Shown piece after piece: positions 1 through 10,678 of a DNA stretch of 64,000 nucleotides. The translations under genes were made by a program, and so were the position numbers. Origin of the DNA: Puccinia triticina (taxonomy: Eukaryota; Basidiomycota; Pucciniomycetes; Pucciniales; Pucciniaceae). The stretch lies in NCBI RefSeq assembly GCF_026914185.1, contig NC_070575.1:1736001-1800000 (forward strand), written 5' to 3'. Numbering within the stretch: position 1 is the stretch's first letter; each line of letters starts with the position of its first letter. A model generated the notes under the pieces. The model worked only from the letters and a program-made list of their open reading frames with translations, did no database searches and was not told the DNA's origin.

Positions 1-1555
1 TTTGAATCTGCTCATCTGGATCATCTAGGTCTTCATCTTCCTCGTCGTCGTAGTCACAAATGTCGTCTTCAGTGTCTAGGTCCAGATTAAGCAAGGCAGA
101 CATTCTGGGTTGTTTTTTGTGGCTGCCAAAGGGTCGTAAGATCGCCTGAACGATCAAGTTGAGTATGTGAGCAAAGCATTGGATCCACTGGCCTTCACCT
201 TTGAACCTAGGCCACTTGAAAGATTTGATGGCTTCAATCATGGTCTGGTTGTTTGAAGCGTTATCGGTGACGATCCCATGTATCTATCCAACATAATATC
301 TTCTGATCAGGACACCAAAAAAGGAAGAAAAAGAGAAATAAGTCACAGTAAAAAGCATACCTTTTCCGTTATCCCAAATTTCTCAACGATGCGCTGAACA
401 GTTTCAGCTAAATACAAACCGGTATGGCTTCTTTGAAGCTTGACGAAGTCGAGAGGCATCGCCTCCAAGAGATATCCACTGGGTGTATCTTCTTCCACGA
501 GGCGGTATATGACCGTTCCTAAGACATCATAGCCATTTGGGGACTGCCAGGCGTCTAGCCCCAGGTACATTGCCCCCTTGTGATCCTAGAATAAGAATAA
601 AGGTCAGATCGATGAGGTTTAATTTACATGAATTCTAGATAGATGACAAAAACTGACCTTGAGCGATTTAATCATTTCCTGCTGCGCAGCTGTATATAGA
701 CGGGCTATATCATTTGAGACGGTTCTCCGTGGCGGTAAATTCTTGATAATGACCGGGTGCAACATTGCTCGATGAGCCGCATCTCCAAGAGCTGAAAACG
801 GTCGGGCCGCTTTGGCGCACCAGATCGCACACAGCTGAGGTACCTGGAGGTCAATTGCAATCAGAACAATTGTCAACTTGCTGCTATTATGGGGAGGAGA
901 AATAAAAGACTTACTTCTCGGGGATCAATCTCGCCGGTCCCGGATATCCCCATCGACGAAAGTTTCTGATTATCGGATGCCTCGCGTTCTTTTTTGGCGC
1001 AGCTGGCTACATGTTTAGCTAGATTTGATGGGGAAGTGTCAGATACTGGGCGGTGGATTTTGTTCCCACAGCTAAAACGACAAACAAAAGAGAAATTAGA
1101 TACAGGCTGCAAGACGATCAAAAAAAACGTAAACGACTTACGTTTTACAACGGTAGGCGATCATCCTCCGGCCTTTTTTGTCAAGCAAATCCGAGAGATG
1201 TGGTGATTCGAAAGCTGCATAGCAAGCGCTAAGACGATTCGCATGAAGTCTCCGAGCCTTTTCTGGAATTTCACAAAGTGAAAGTCAGTCAGTTTGGTTA
1301 AGTAAATGAGTGAGCTAGAAATGACTTACTCAGCTCTTGCTCATCTGTCAGCTGTTGAACCTTTGAGTTCTGAGTGCTTTCCGGAGTTTCTGAGTTGGAG
1401 AGAACATTGTCGCTTTCGTCGGAATCGTTGGGTACATTGACAATCGATCGGCTTTTTGTCTTTTGTGAAGCAGAAATATTCGGATCTTTGGTGGGGATGG
1501 ATATAGAAGATGTTGGTGACCCACTTGGCCTGTGACGCTTCTTACCTCTTGCCAT
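1..1555 (-). CDS. hAT-superfamily transposase, 5' part (runs off the left edge)
   Basis: Multi-exon gene starting at the ATG at 1553-1555 and continuing past base 1. The exons join in frame across GT-AG introns: 1330-1555, 1142-1262, about 917-1071, about 660-842, about 361-588, and a last piece from about 283 down to 1. The product starts with a basic Ser/Thr-rich leader. A BED-type zinc finger follows, with a CxxC pair (CKTCGNK) and a later His and Cys (HVASC). After it come hAT landmarks: RPFSALGD, LGLDAWQSP, VTDNASNNQT and the strongly typical CFAHILNLIV. An acidic linker ends the visible part. hAT transposases cut and paste DNA with an RNase H-fold catalytic domain and make 8-bp target duplications. 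No stop or frameshift is visible, so this copy may be intact; its C-terminal dimerisation domain lies outside the window. Confidence 0.85.
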
Positions 1556-1725
1556 GGTGGCGGCCGATGGGTGTGGTGAGGTGGTGGTGAGGAGGTTGAT
1601 GGAGATGGATATGTCACGGGGACAGGTATGGACTGGGGACGGGTATGGACTTGTAAATGTTTATAAGTATGGTATTATGCATAATAATATGCTTGTATCT
1701 AACTGTCAACCTACACATCTGGACG

Positions 1726-1895
1726 CTCTCAACTTCGCAAGTATTGGCAAGTACTTGTTGCAGGTACTTGCTGTTTTTTTCCCACCAAAAGTGGACACCC
1801 GCACCTGCACCCGGCACTCGTTTCCAAGTACTTGTTTCTAAAACCAAGTACTCGCCAACAAGTAGCGGGTACCTGCAAACGAGTACTTGATGACA
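1726..1895. repeat. Subterminal repeat cluster of the hAT element
   Basis: Directly upstream of the hAT start codon lie about eight copies, in both orientations, of short motifs of the type AAGTACTTG, AAGTACTCG and GTACCTGCA. Clustered short motifs next to the ends are typical transposase-binding sites of hAT elements. I could not fix the terminal inverted repeat or an 8-bp target duplication. Confidence 0.55.
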
Positions 1896-2100
1896 TCTTT
1901 AAACTGTATCTGGATTGATAAACTGTTTCTTTTGATTGGGGCAAGAGTCAAGTGGAGATAAAAAAGTAGAAGAATGGTTTTATTTTGAGAAGATGATATA
2001 GGTGCAGTGAAACAATCAAATACGATATCCAGTCCAGAGCAGCAGATAATTGTTTTCTCAAAAACATGTGATTTGAGCAAAAGAAGAACGGTTACAACAT

Positions 2101-3838
2101 CTAATTCTCAATGGGTAGAATCTTGAATGCTCCGCTTTTAATGTTGGCAAGCCATTGTTTTCTTTTGGGGAATTGGAGGCCATCAAAACCAGCCATTAAT
2201 TCTTCGGCCTTGAGCTGAGAACCTTCGGAGAGGACTATCCTCAAGTGTGGATGTTTTTTGCGTAAGATAGCAACTGGATCTTTTTGTTTTGGAAATATAC
2301 AACCTTCCACCAAAACACCAAGGGCAGTTGCTAAGAAACAAACCATTAGCTGATGAATAGTTTGTGTAAGATTTTCTTGGTTAAAAGCTCACCAAGAATT
2401 TCGTTCAGAGCTGCTCGAAGGTCAGTCTTCATCTTGTCAGCTGGTTTTTTCTTCTTTGCCATGCAAACTCCATTCGCCTCCTCCACCGCATCTTGAATAT
2501 CTCGTCCATGACTATACGCCTCAAATTGCTCCTTAGCTTTCCACTTTTTCTCCGCAAGAGTGAGCCAAGCTGCATTGTTTGACCACTCGCGACAAAAACT
2601 GTTTGCACTGGTTTTTCTGGTTGCTGTGAGGAGGTAATAGGTAGTATTATATAAATTTGAAGCATTAAATAGCTAGTAATTTCAAATCTGTTAGTTCAAG
2701 CTTGCAAAAAGATGATAAAATTTTCTGATTGATACTGACTTCTTTGTTTAGATTTTGCATTCGCTTCTCGGCCTGTTTGAACGCTTCGGCATTTTCGATA
2801 CCGGAATTGGATCCCTTCAAAATTATTGAATCAACTTTCTCCTGGTTTACCAAAGCTTGGTAGAGGGGCTCGTAGAGTTCAATCTCGTATGGGGTAAGCT
2901 CGATTTCTTCCTCATCGTTGTCATCATCGTCTTCAAGCTGGCATGGTATTTTTGAGAAGTATTGAAAGACCGCCGCACTAAAAACCGATCTTTCATCCTT
3001 AGAAAGGCCCGACCACACATTCCCTAGGTGGGTATTTCTTTCATCCCACCCAACTGAGCATCCCCTTGGGGGGACTAATGGCAGATAGGAAATTAGTATT
3101 GAACTTGATTGCTAGGTTTGTGAGGCTGGGTGAGGGTGGGAGGAAACTTACCAGGAGTCTTTGCACTCTCCAAGCTGAAGGCCAAGAAGCGATTCCAGGA
3201 GCATTTTTGACGTGGGGGTTTATTTTCACCACTATAGGGCAGAAGGATTTAAATATGTAATGCACTTGTGCAAAAATTAAGCAGACTTACAGTGATTTAT
3301 TCACAGTTGCTTCACTAACATGTCCAATCAATGCAAGCATGAGCTTGCTTTTTATATAATTTTGTTTGAGCAATGTAAGTGCGTCTTGAACTTCTGGTGG
3401 AATCCGATTAGAGTGGATATCTTTGTTTTGCTGAGAGGCTTGGCGAAGTTGTTGTATAGACCAATTGTCCAATTGGCTACCAAAGTTTTCAAGGGTTAGA
3501 CCAACCAAGTTATCGTGCAAGGGAGATTGATTTCTTTCAGTTTGGGGAGGATCGTTCGGGCTCCGATTGGATTTTCCAGTGGGTACGGTTTCATCTTGAA
3601 CATTGCTTGAATTGTAATTGTCATCTGTATCCAATTGAAAGTTTTTCCTAGTACACAATCTAGGATTCTTTTTAGAAGAGTTAGCTTTTCCTCCTACCCC
3701 GCCCTTCTTTTGATTGGTTGCAGCCTGGGTCGAAGTTGAACTTTTTTTCTTGGATTTGGTGCTGGTTTTGGCGGATCTTGCTGATCGAGTTGCTGCCATT
3801 GTGGGGTTTGGTGAGAGGGTACTGGCTTGGCGGCTCAA
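2101..3838 (-). CDS. Rust-lineage multicopy hypothetical protein, 475 aa, five exons
   Basis: Exons 3291-3838, 3152-3231, 2736-3074, 2393-2623 and 2101-2330 join in one frame (1428 nt with stop). All four introns are GT-AG and short (59-112 bp). The N-terminal third is a low-complexity Ser/Lys/Thr region (about residues 1-90). A conserved core follows with the motifs CSWNRFLAF, GWDERNTHLG and VWSGLSKDERSVFS (about residues 190-255). An Asp/Glu run comes next, and the C-terminal half is Lys-rich and probably helical. I know this core as a very large family of unannotated Puccinia proteins and cannot assign a function. A second in-frame ATG at 3797-3799 is an alternative start. It may be cargo of, or itself, a repeat, since an inverted-repeat element begins about 70 bp upstream. 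The model is strong; the function is unknown. Confidence 0.75.
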
Positions 3839-3910
3839 AAATTAGTTCGCGTACTTGGTTTGGATGGGTTGGTTGGTAGGTTTGATGGAGAGCTGAAGCT
3901 TGATGCAGCA

Positions 3911-4450
3911 AGCTTGACTAAGTCCCTCCAGGCTGCGAAGCCCCTGCCTCCAAAGGTCGGACTTGGGAAACAGCAGACTTTTTTGGGGTGACAAGTTTTT
4001 CTCATTTGGCAGAGAAAAAATCTAATTCTGCAATAGCTATTGTGCCATGGAAAAGACAATGAGAAAGGCCTTGCTCTTGCCTTTCTCCTCAGCCATTTTG
4101 TGGATCATCCCTCACCACCTTACCCCAAAAAATGGCATCCAAAGACCAACAATTGGCCATTTTGTGCAGTGCAGGGCTGCAAAATGCATGCCTCTCCATG
4201 GGAAAAAGCTGAAACTCATTTTTCCTTGTTTTTTTGTCAACATTCAGAAAATACAATATGAGAATTTAGCTGAGCTTCTTGGCTACATGATACATGTTTC
4301 ATGAAGAGTTTTGGATAATTTTTGGCAAAGATACTGCCCAAAAAAACAGTGTGTTTGTGTGTACCTGTCACCCCAAAAAGGTCTGCTGTTTCCCAAGTCA
4401 GCCCTTTGGAGGCAGGGGCTTCGCAGACCAGGAGGCACTTAGTTAAGTTT
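3911..4450. mobile_element. Non-autonomous inverted-repeat element (MITE-like), about 540 bp
   Basis: Bases 3911-3992 and 4366-4450 are inverted copies of each other over about 80 bp with a few mismatches. Both start with a variant of CTTAACTAAGTCCCTCC and share the blocks GCGAAGCCCCTGCCTCC and GGGAAACAGCAGAC. There is no coding capacity between them. The flanks GATGCAGCA (left) and GATCCAGTA (right) agree at 7 of 9 positions, which could be a decayed 9-bp target duplication of the Mutator type. The termini resemble those of the large element at 44.6-54.5 kb. Confidence 0.65.
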
Positions 4451-5433
4451 GTTGATCCAGTAAAGCTGTGGGTTGCCTAAGCCAACTTAGCACAAGTCTC
4501 TCATTTTGAGTTGCCTTGGCCCAATCTTGAAGCCACCCTCCAAAGGTGGTACTTTGGCCCAAGCTTTTGAAACGATGGGCACTGGCAGCCAAAGTGCTTT
4601 TTGAGCCTTTTTAACTTTTCCCTCTGTAGAGGCCACACAAGTAAAACTGGGGCCTAGTCAAGTGCCTCATGGGATACCCAAAAAAGAATGGCTCCATGCT
4701 GATTTTTTTGCTATTTTTAACTCTTCAACTTGTTTTTAAAAGATTAAAGAGCCTTGATTTTGACAGGCACAAAAAGTATGGCACTAAACAGCTAGCTAGG
4801 CCTGTTTGAAAAATGCCCTTCCAAAATCAATGACCCCCTTGACCCCCTTTTGCTTGATTTGGGACTCAAGCAACAAGCATTTTTTGCCCAGCTTTGCTAG
4901 CAGCAGGTAAGCTGCTGGGATTTTTGCTGATTGATCTGAGGGGGAAAAATCTAGATATCAGCACACTTTTTCAGTTGCCTGCAGCAAAGAACCACTACTT
5001 TGACCCCTGAAGCAGTGGGCAACTGCTGCATTTGGGACTAAAAAGCAGGTAAACTAGATGAAAAGAGCGGTGGGACAAGTAAAGCAGTGCAGCTTGCTGA
5101 CAAGAGTGCTGAAGGCTGAAAAGCAGTGCAGCTTTCTGAAAAGAGTGCTGAGGGCTGAAAAGTGGTGAATTTCTTGACTTTGCTCCAAGCAAAAATTCCA
5201 ACTCTGCAGCACACAAACACATCAGCACATTTCAATAGAAACATTTTTTGCTGCAAAAAGCAAATAAAAGAACCACCAGCTGCAGCAGCACTTTTGCTGT
5301 GAGAACAGAAAGACAAGCTTGGAAGTGGTTATATGAGGATAAAAATCCTTGCAGCCATTTGGTTTTTGGCTGCACTGAAGCTGAAATCAGTTCCTGGCTG
5401 CTGAGGTTATACCTTTTTGGTACAAGATTCACC
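4451..5433. other. Gene-free spacer
   Basis: No coding region supported. It contains a short direct repeat of about 40 bp (roughly 5078-5165, core AAAGCAGTGCAGCTT and GAGTGCTGA) and several homopolymer runs. Nothing else is recognisable. Confidence 0.5.
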
Positions 5434-6450
5434 TGCGGAATGAGCTGGGTGAGCTGGAAATTGCCCTGCCAGATGAGCTGGGTGAGCTGGAAATTGCCCT
5501 GCCAAATGAGCTGGGTGAGCTGGAAATTTCCCTGCCAGATGAGCTGGGTGAGCTGGAAATTTCACTGCCAAATGAGCTGGGTGAGCTGGAAATTGTCCTG
5601 CCAGATGAGCTGGGTGAGCTGAAAATTTCCCTGCCAAATGAGCTGGGTGAGCTGGAAATTGTCCTGCCAGATGAGCTGGGTGAGCTGGAAATTTCCCTGC
5701 CAAATGAGCTGGGTGAGCTGGAAATTGCCCTGCCAGATGAGCTGGGTGAGCTGGAAATTTCCCTGCCAAATGAGCTGGGTGAGCTGGAAAATGCCCTGCC
5801 AAATGAGCTGGGTGAGCTGAAATTTGCCCTGCCAAATGAGCTGGGTGAGCTGGAAATTTCCCTGTCAGATGAGCTGGGTGAGCTGGAAATTGCCCTGCCA
5901 AATGAGCTGGGTGAGCTGGAAATTTCCCTGCCAAATGAGCTGGGTGGGCTGGAAAATGCCCTGCCAAATGAGCTGGGTGAGCTGGAAATTGTCCCGCCAG
6001 ATGAGCTGGGTGAGCTGTAAATTTCCCTGCCAAATGAGCTGGGTGAGCTGGAAAATGCCCTGCCAAATCAGCTGGGTGAGCTGAAAATTGCCCTGCCAAA
6101 TGAGCTGGGTGAGCTGGAAATTGCCCTGCCAGATGAGCTGGGTGAGCTGTAAATTTCCCTGCCAGATGAGCTGGGTGAGCTGGAAATTTCCCTGCCAAAT
6201 GAGCTGGGTGAGCTGGAAAATGCCCTGCCAAATGAGCTGGGTGAGCTGGAAATTGCCCTGCCAAATGAGCTGGGTGAGCTGGAAATTGCCCTGCCAGATG
6301 AGCTGGGTGAGCTGTAAATTTCCCTGCCAGATGAGCTGGGTGAGCTGGAAATTGCCCTGCCAGATGAGCTGAGTGAGCTGGAAAATGCCATGCAGGGTGT
6401 GCTGATTGATCCATCCAAATGTGAGCTGAATGTGAGCTGGGTGAGCTGGT
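5434..6450. repeat. 33-bp minisatellite, about 29 tandem copies
   Basis: The unit is built on ATGAGCTGGGTGAGCTGGAA followed by a variable ATTGCCCTGCCA-type half, and repeats with a period of exactly 33 bp. Because 33 is a multiple of three, all copies keep one frame. The minus strand is open throughout, reading HPAHLAGQFPA over and over for 349 codons. The plus strand reads MSWVSWKLPCQ with a few stops (CTGTAA). The variation is concentrated at the middle of the unit. I treat it as a minisatellite, because the open frames follow from the period. The right edge degenerates into loose GTGAGCTGG copies before the chromovirus fragment. Confidence 0.9.
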
Positions 6451-6544
6451 TTTCACACGAGCTCACACAGCTCAGCAGGGCATACGGTTCCAAGCCAAAG
6501 ATGTTGCCGGTTTCTTCTTTGGCTTGAAGCCGGAAAATTTAGTG

Positions 6545-7169
6545 GACACAGGTGGTTTATATTGACCGCCTGACAAAAATGGTGCACTTTATTCCCTGCA
6601 GAAAGTCCATGAATGTGGAGCAACTGGCGGACCTGATGGCGGAGCATGTTTGGAAACTACACGGCGCTCCAGTGAATATTGTCTCCGGCCGAGGAAGTGT
6701 TTTTATCTCCCAAATCACCCGTGAGTTAAACAACCAACTCAGCATCCGCCTCCACCCCTCAACAGCTTACCACCCGCAGACCAATGGGCAGTCGGAGATC
6801 ACAAACAAGGCGGTGGAACAATACCTCCACCACTTTGTGTGCTACCGACAGGAAGATTGGGCCCCGCTCCTTGCAACGGCGGAGTTCACCTACAATAACA
6901 AGGACCACACATTGACTGGGGTGTCACCATTCAAGGCAAACTATGGATTCAACCATTTGTACAGTGGAACCCGGGTAGCGGAGCAGTGCATACCAGCCAT
7001 AGCGGAACACATCCACCAGCTTGCAGAGGTGCAGGATGAGCTCAAAAACTGCCTAGAATCAGCGCAAGAGGCCATGAAAAGCCAGTTTGACAGAGGAGTG
7101 CGGGACACACCGGAATGGAACAGCAGAGACAAGCTTTGGCTAGATGGACACAATATTTCAACAACCCGC
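6545..7169 (+). pseudogene. Old chromovirus (Ty3/gypsy) integrase, 5' piece of a split copy
   Basis: The frame reads through the catalytic half of a Ty3/gypsy integrase, beginning at VYIDRLTKMVHFIP. It shows the HPSTAYHPQTNGQSE block that carries the last acidic residue of D,D-35-E, then TYNNKDHTLTGVSPF and NISTTR. Everything upstream (gag, protease, RT, RNase H) is missing and is replaced by the minisatellite. At 7169 the gene is cut by the younger gypsy element and resumes after 16192. Some expected integrase residues differ, for example SGRGSVF where SDRGSQF is usual, so the second catalytic Asp appears to be lost. This is an inactive relic. Confidence 0.85.
7166..7169 (+). other. Left 4-bp target duplication (CCGC) of the young gypsy element
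   Basis: CCGC immediately precedes the 5' LTR and recurs at 16189-16192 immediately after the 3' LTR. Removing the element and one copy rejoins the old integrase reading frame (NISTTR then PRPKLEH), which confirms the insertion site. Confidence 0.8.
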
Positions 7170-7936
7170 TGTGGTGCGCTAACCGGTACACGCGGTGTCA
7201 AGATCAAGATTTGTGGTGGCGCGCGGTTTGGCGCGCAGGTTTCCTTTTTTCCTCTATGTAGTGTGGTGTCCATTTTCCTCAGTTTCTTTCCCTTTTCTTT
7301 GTTTCTACCACTGCCTACTTTTGTTTTGTTTCTTATCTGCGCGTGTTGGATGGTTTAGCTATGCAGTGGGTTGGCTTTGTCCAAGTTTTGTTTTGTTTTG
7401 TTTTGGTTTTGTTTCTTTTGTCTGTTTCCTCTCTTTTGTGTTTGTTGCGCGCGTGGGTGTATGATGAAGGTCCCACTGCGTGCTGCGCCCGGAGTCTAGG
7501 TTCTGTCCGAACATAGATGATGGGACGGCATGGGAGACACTCTGAACTATATTTTTCCATCAAAATTTTATTGATCCTTATTATTGATCGCAATCCTGAG
7601 CATTCTCTGAGCTTTATCCATCCCGCCGACTTGCGGGACCCTCATCACGCACGTGGCGTAGCTTTGTCAATCTTCTTACTGTCTGACTCCGCCTTCCGGC
7701 GCCCTTTTGACGATCCCCATATCCCCAACTTTCCTCATCCTTCCTGGTTTTTCTTTCCTTCCTCTACTCAACTCACAACCCCGCCGACGCGCGCTCAACG
7801 CCGTCGTAAATCAAACACCCCCTTACCTCATCGCTCTCAGATCCCCCCCTCTTTCTGCGACCATCCCCGGAGGGCATTTTCCTCAAACCTTTCCCCTCCA
7901 ACAACTGCCGCCGCCTGGCACGGACGGAGTTCCACA
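7170..7936 (+). repeat. 5' LTR of the young gypsy element
   Basis: It starts TGTGGTGCGC, ends GGAGTTCCACA, and is matched by 14460-16188. It includes a T/G-rich stretch (about 7235-7440). Open frames inside the LTR are not genes. Confidence 0.93.
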
Positions 7937-7938
7937 TT

Positions 7939-7990
7939 TGGTCCCCCGAGCCGGGATTGAACCAGCGACCTCAAGATTTACAGTCTCGCC
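7939..7990 (+). promoter_or_regulatory. Primer-binding site extended into a 52-nt antisense tRNA-Tyr(GUA)
   Basis: Two bases after the LTR the sequence runs TGGTCCCCCGAGCCGGG and on for 52 nt. Its reverse complement folds as the 3' two thirds of a tRNA. It has a 5-bp anticodon stem (CGAGA with TCTTG) around the loop CTGTAAA with anticodon GTA, the variable loop AGGTC, and a T arm (GCTGG, TTCAATC, CCGGC). The 3' acceptor strand TCGGGGG, discriminator A and CCA complete it. Typical primer-binding sites pair with only about 8-18 nt. This is therefore a primer site plus a copied piece of the primer tRNA. Confidence 0.85.
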
Positions 7991-8115
7991 GATTTTCACG
8001 GTTTCGAGACGCTTGGCGGTCCTCTTTCCCTTTCTTTCTTATTTTAGGTTTTTTTTTAGAGTTCAGCGGCGGAGGCACAGGAGACTAAAATTAAGTCCTC
8101 CCAGGGTTTTTTGCT

Positions 8116-8122
8116 ATATAAG
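8116..8122 (+). promoter_or_regulatory. Possible TATA box in the gypsy leader
   Basis: TATATAA lies 84 bp upstream of the gag ATG, downstream of the LTR and primer site rather than in the LTR. It could drive a gag transcript lacking the LTR, or be chance. Confidence 0.25.
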
Positions 8123-8205
8123 TCAAGGCATTACTTTAGCCACCGCTGTGAGCCACTCGAATTCGTCGCAGTTTTCTTTCAGTCAGGTTTCCCCGCTTCT
8201 CTGCA

Positions 8206-9255
8206 ATGGCCAAATCAGCAGCAGGCACAAGGCGCGTGAAAATCAAGCCGCAGGACAAAGGCTTGGGTTTTGACGGTACCCATGTAGAGCGTTTTCTGGC
8301 CGACTATCAGCTGGCCGCAGGTCTGGACGGCGCATCTGAGTTCGACATGGCGCAGCAGGTCCGGTTTTTCGTACGCAAGATTGAGGTTAAGGACGTGCTG
8401 GAGACCCTCGACGGCTACAACCCCCCTAATTGGTCTTCTCTCAAATCTTCAATGCTCGCGTATTGGGGTCAGGTTGACACAGCGTGTTTCACACTGCCAG
8501 ATCTGGAGGCCCTCACTCAATCGTGGACCGCGAAGGGTGGGGTCTCATCGGTTTTGGACTACCAGGACTTCAGGCGTGTATGGGAGCCCATCCAATCCTA
8601 CCTCCTACGCAAATCTCACATCGACTCGGTGGAGGAAGTGCGGACGCTCTACTATCGGTCTTTTTCAGCTGGCGTTCAGGAGCGCGTCCGTGATCACCTC
8701 ATCAAGGCGAAGACCATGATCACCACCCTCGACAATAGGTTCAAGCTCCCCTCTTTCAAAATCCTCAAGGAAGCGGTCGCGGACGTGATGGAGGGTCAGA
8801 CGGCTCTCACTCTCGAAGATCCCAAAACCTCAGCCCCGGTTCCTGTCGCGCCTTTTAAGCAGGGCAACGATGTCATGCAGAAGATGGAGCAAGATCGACG
8901 CCCCACAGGATCAGTTGTGCCCGGGAAAGCGCCGGCCACCGTTGATGAGATTTCGCAGATGCTTCAATCTTTTGAGCAGCGCTTGGAGAAGAAGTTCAGC
9001 ACGGGTCCCCCTCAGCCCTCTGGAAAGGTACCTCCCTCGGAGCGAGGGCCTCTGGTGTGTTACTACTGCCACCGCGAAGGTCACGGGACGGGGCGCTGTT
9101 TCGAGCTCAAGATTAGAAAGACAAGGAAGCCAATCTGGTCGAGCAGAAGGGCAATAATTTTTTCTTGCCCAACGGGGCACTTATTCCGTTTGATTCCTCG
9201 CGGCCCATACGTCACGTGGTTGCCTCTTATCAACCTCCTCCAACCGCAAGTGTAG
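8206..9255 (+). CDS. gag: Gag of the young gypsy element
   Basis: The ATG at 8206 opens a frame with a capsid-like region rich in Trp, Leu and charged residues (about residues 20-190) and a Pro-rich linker. A zinc knuckle CYYCHREGHGTGRC (CX2CX4HX4C, about residues 285-298) follows. Gag packages the RNA into virus-like particles. Just after the knuckle, near 9115, the coding sense passes to another frame (KDKEANLVEQKG), so the last 45 or so codons of this frame are not Gag. The break looks like one missing base in an A/G run, although programmed frameshifting cannot be excluded. Confidence 0.85.
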   Translation: MAKSAAGTRRVKIKPQDKGLGFDGTHVERFLADYQLAAGLDGASEFDMAQQVRFFVRKIEVKDVLETLDGYNPPNWSSLKSSMLAYWGQVDTACFTLPDLEALTQSWTAKGGVSSVLDYQDFRRVWEPIQSYLLRKSHIDSVEEVRTLYYRSFSAGVQERVRDHLIKAKTMITTLDNRFKLPSFKILKEAVADVMEGQTALTLEDPKTSAPVPVAPFKQGNDVMQKMEQDRRPTGSVVPGKAPATVDEISQMLQSFEQRLEKKFSTGPPQPSGKVPPSERGPLVCYYCHREGHGTGRCFELKIRKTRKPIWSSRRAIIFSCPTGHLFRLIPRGPYVTWLPLINLLQPQV

Positions 9256-10346
9256 TCACGCCAGAGTTTCGCGCTACATGCGGTTCTCTCAACCCCTGGT
9301 ACCCCCCAGCTGTCACTTCTCAATCCTTTTCTGGTTCCTACAAAGCGGACCCGGCACGGAAGAAGCATGAGGCGCTGAAGCCTTATAAGGCGCCCGCAGT
9401 TCCCCTTTCTGCTGCGCGGAAGCCATCCAAACAGTCTACGGCGCGTGCTCCTAGTCCCGATGTAGATGACTCAGATATGGAAGCCAAATTGTTTGAGAGG
9501 GTTCCAGCCTCTCCGGTAGTGGACCTTTCCCCCCCGGAGCCGACTTCTTCCGAGCAACCGGCCAAGCCGACTAGCGCTGCGCCCAAGGTGCGCTTCGAGC
9601 GCGGTATCTCCAAGGATCATCCAAATGCCGTTGAAGGCGTGCTCAAGAAGATTTCCGGCCTCAAGGTTCCGGATCTGTCGGTTTCGGAGCTTTTAGCGGT
9701 GGCTCCATCTGTTGCGGAAGGCATGAAGCGATGGGTATCGCGCAAGCGCGTCGAGGTTGGCTTGGAAGAGCTGAAGGTTTCTTCAGGTACTTTGGCCGAG
9801 GGTGTGGACTTCAAGGCAAACGGATTCGAGCCTTGTCTCTATTCGTGCCCGTTGGGCTATTTGCCGTGCCTGGTGGGAGATGAGGAGAGTAATGCATCTC
9901 CTTTGGTGGATTCTGGATCTCAGCTTAACCTTATCTTGGATATGATGGCTAACAAATTCAATATCAGCCCGCGCGTCAACTTCAGTTCAGCAGTCTATGG
10001 GATTGGCAATCAAGCCTGTGAACTGGTTGGCGTTGCTGAGGAGGTTCTGCTTCGCATCGGCAAGTCCATCGTGGGCACGTGCCACTTCTGGATCACTCGA
10101 ATGGCGGGCCCCACGATTTTGGGCCGACCCTTTCTCATGGACTTCGACGCCACTCTCAGTTTTTCTGCAGAGGTTGGCGAGAGGATTTTGCTCCCAGACT
10201 CAAACGGGAGAAGGAAAGAGGTCTCTCTCTGCGCGACGGATTCGGGACAATGGGAGCGCGAATTTCCTGGAAAAGGAAAGAAGGCCATCCTGACGCGCTC
10301 AAACATGGCGCGCGACGACCCGATCGAGGGGCGTCATTTTTTATGA
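9114..10346 (+). CDS. Gag C-terminus / aspartic protease of the young gypsy element
   Basis: This continues Gag in the next frame, from KDKEANLVEQKG. A Pro/Ser/Lys-rich linker leads to a retropepsin-like domain. It has the catalytic motif LVDSGSQLNLI (about 9905) and the partner hydrophobic-Gly motif ILGRPFLMDF (about 10115). The protease would cleave the polyprotein inside particles. The frame ends at TGA 10344-10346, while polymerase-like sequence follows in another frame. This is a genuine stop or a second lesion. Confidence 0.8.
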
Positions 10347-10678
10347 GTCAAGTTGATTCGTCGAGCGGCAGTGTTAATCTAGGATCTCGCCCACGCGCCG
10401 CTGGATCAACTCATCATCAAGAGATTCACCGGTCTTGTTTTTCTTTTTCATCAAATCATCAAAATATCAAATCTAAAAAACATGAAGAAAACGCTAAAAC
10501 CCTCAAAAACATAACACCAGATCTTAGTTCACTTTCTCTTTCCGGCTCTCTTGGTGTGCCTCTTTGGGAATCTTCTTCTCTCGTTGGCTTGGTTCTTGGC
10601 GCGTTTTCTTTTGGTAATGGTTTATTGGCGCAGGATGGAATGGAGGATATGGGGAATCCACGGAGGTTTGGGAGCCAG

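Noticed and set aside
5407..6456. A 349-codon Pro/His/Ala-rich protein gene on the minus strand
   Set aside because: It is the 33-bp minisatellite read in one frame; the period being a multiple of three keeps it open. No promoter, intron or unique domain supports a gene.
7939..7990. A real tRNA gene on the minus strand
   Set aside because: Only the 3' part of a tRNA is present, it includes CCA, and it sits exactly at the primer-binding position after an LTR.
7195..8273. Short hydrophobic proteins in the LTR and leader
   Set aside because: The same frames occur in both LTRs, are T/G- or C-rich low complexity, and lie in non-coding retrotransposon sequence.
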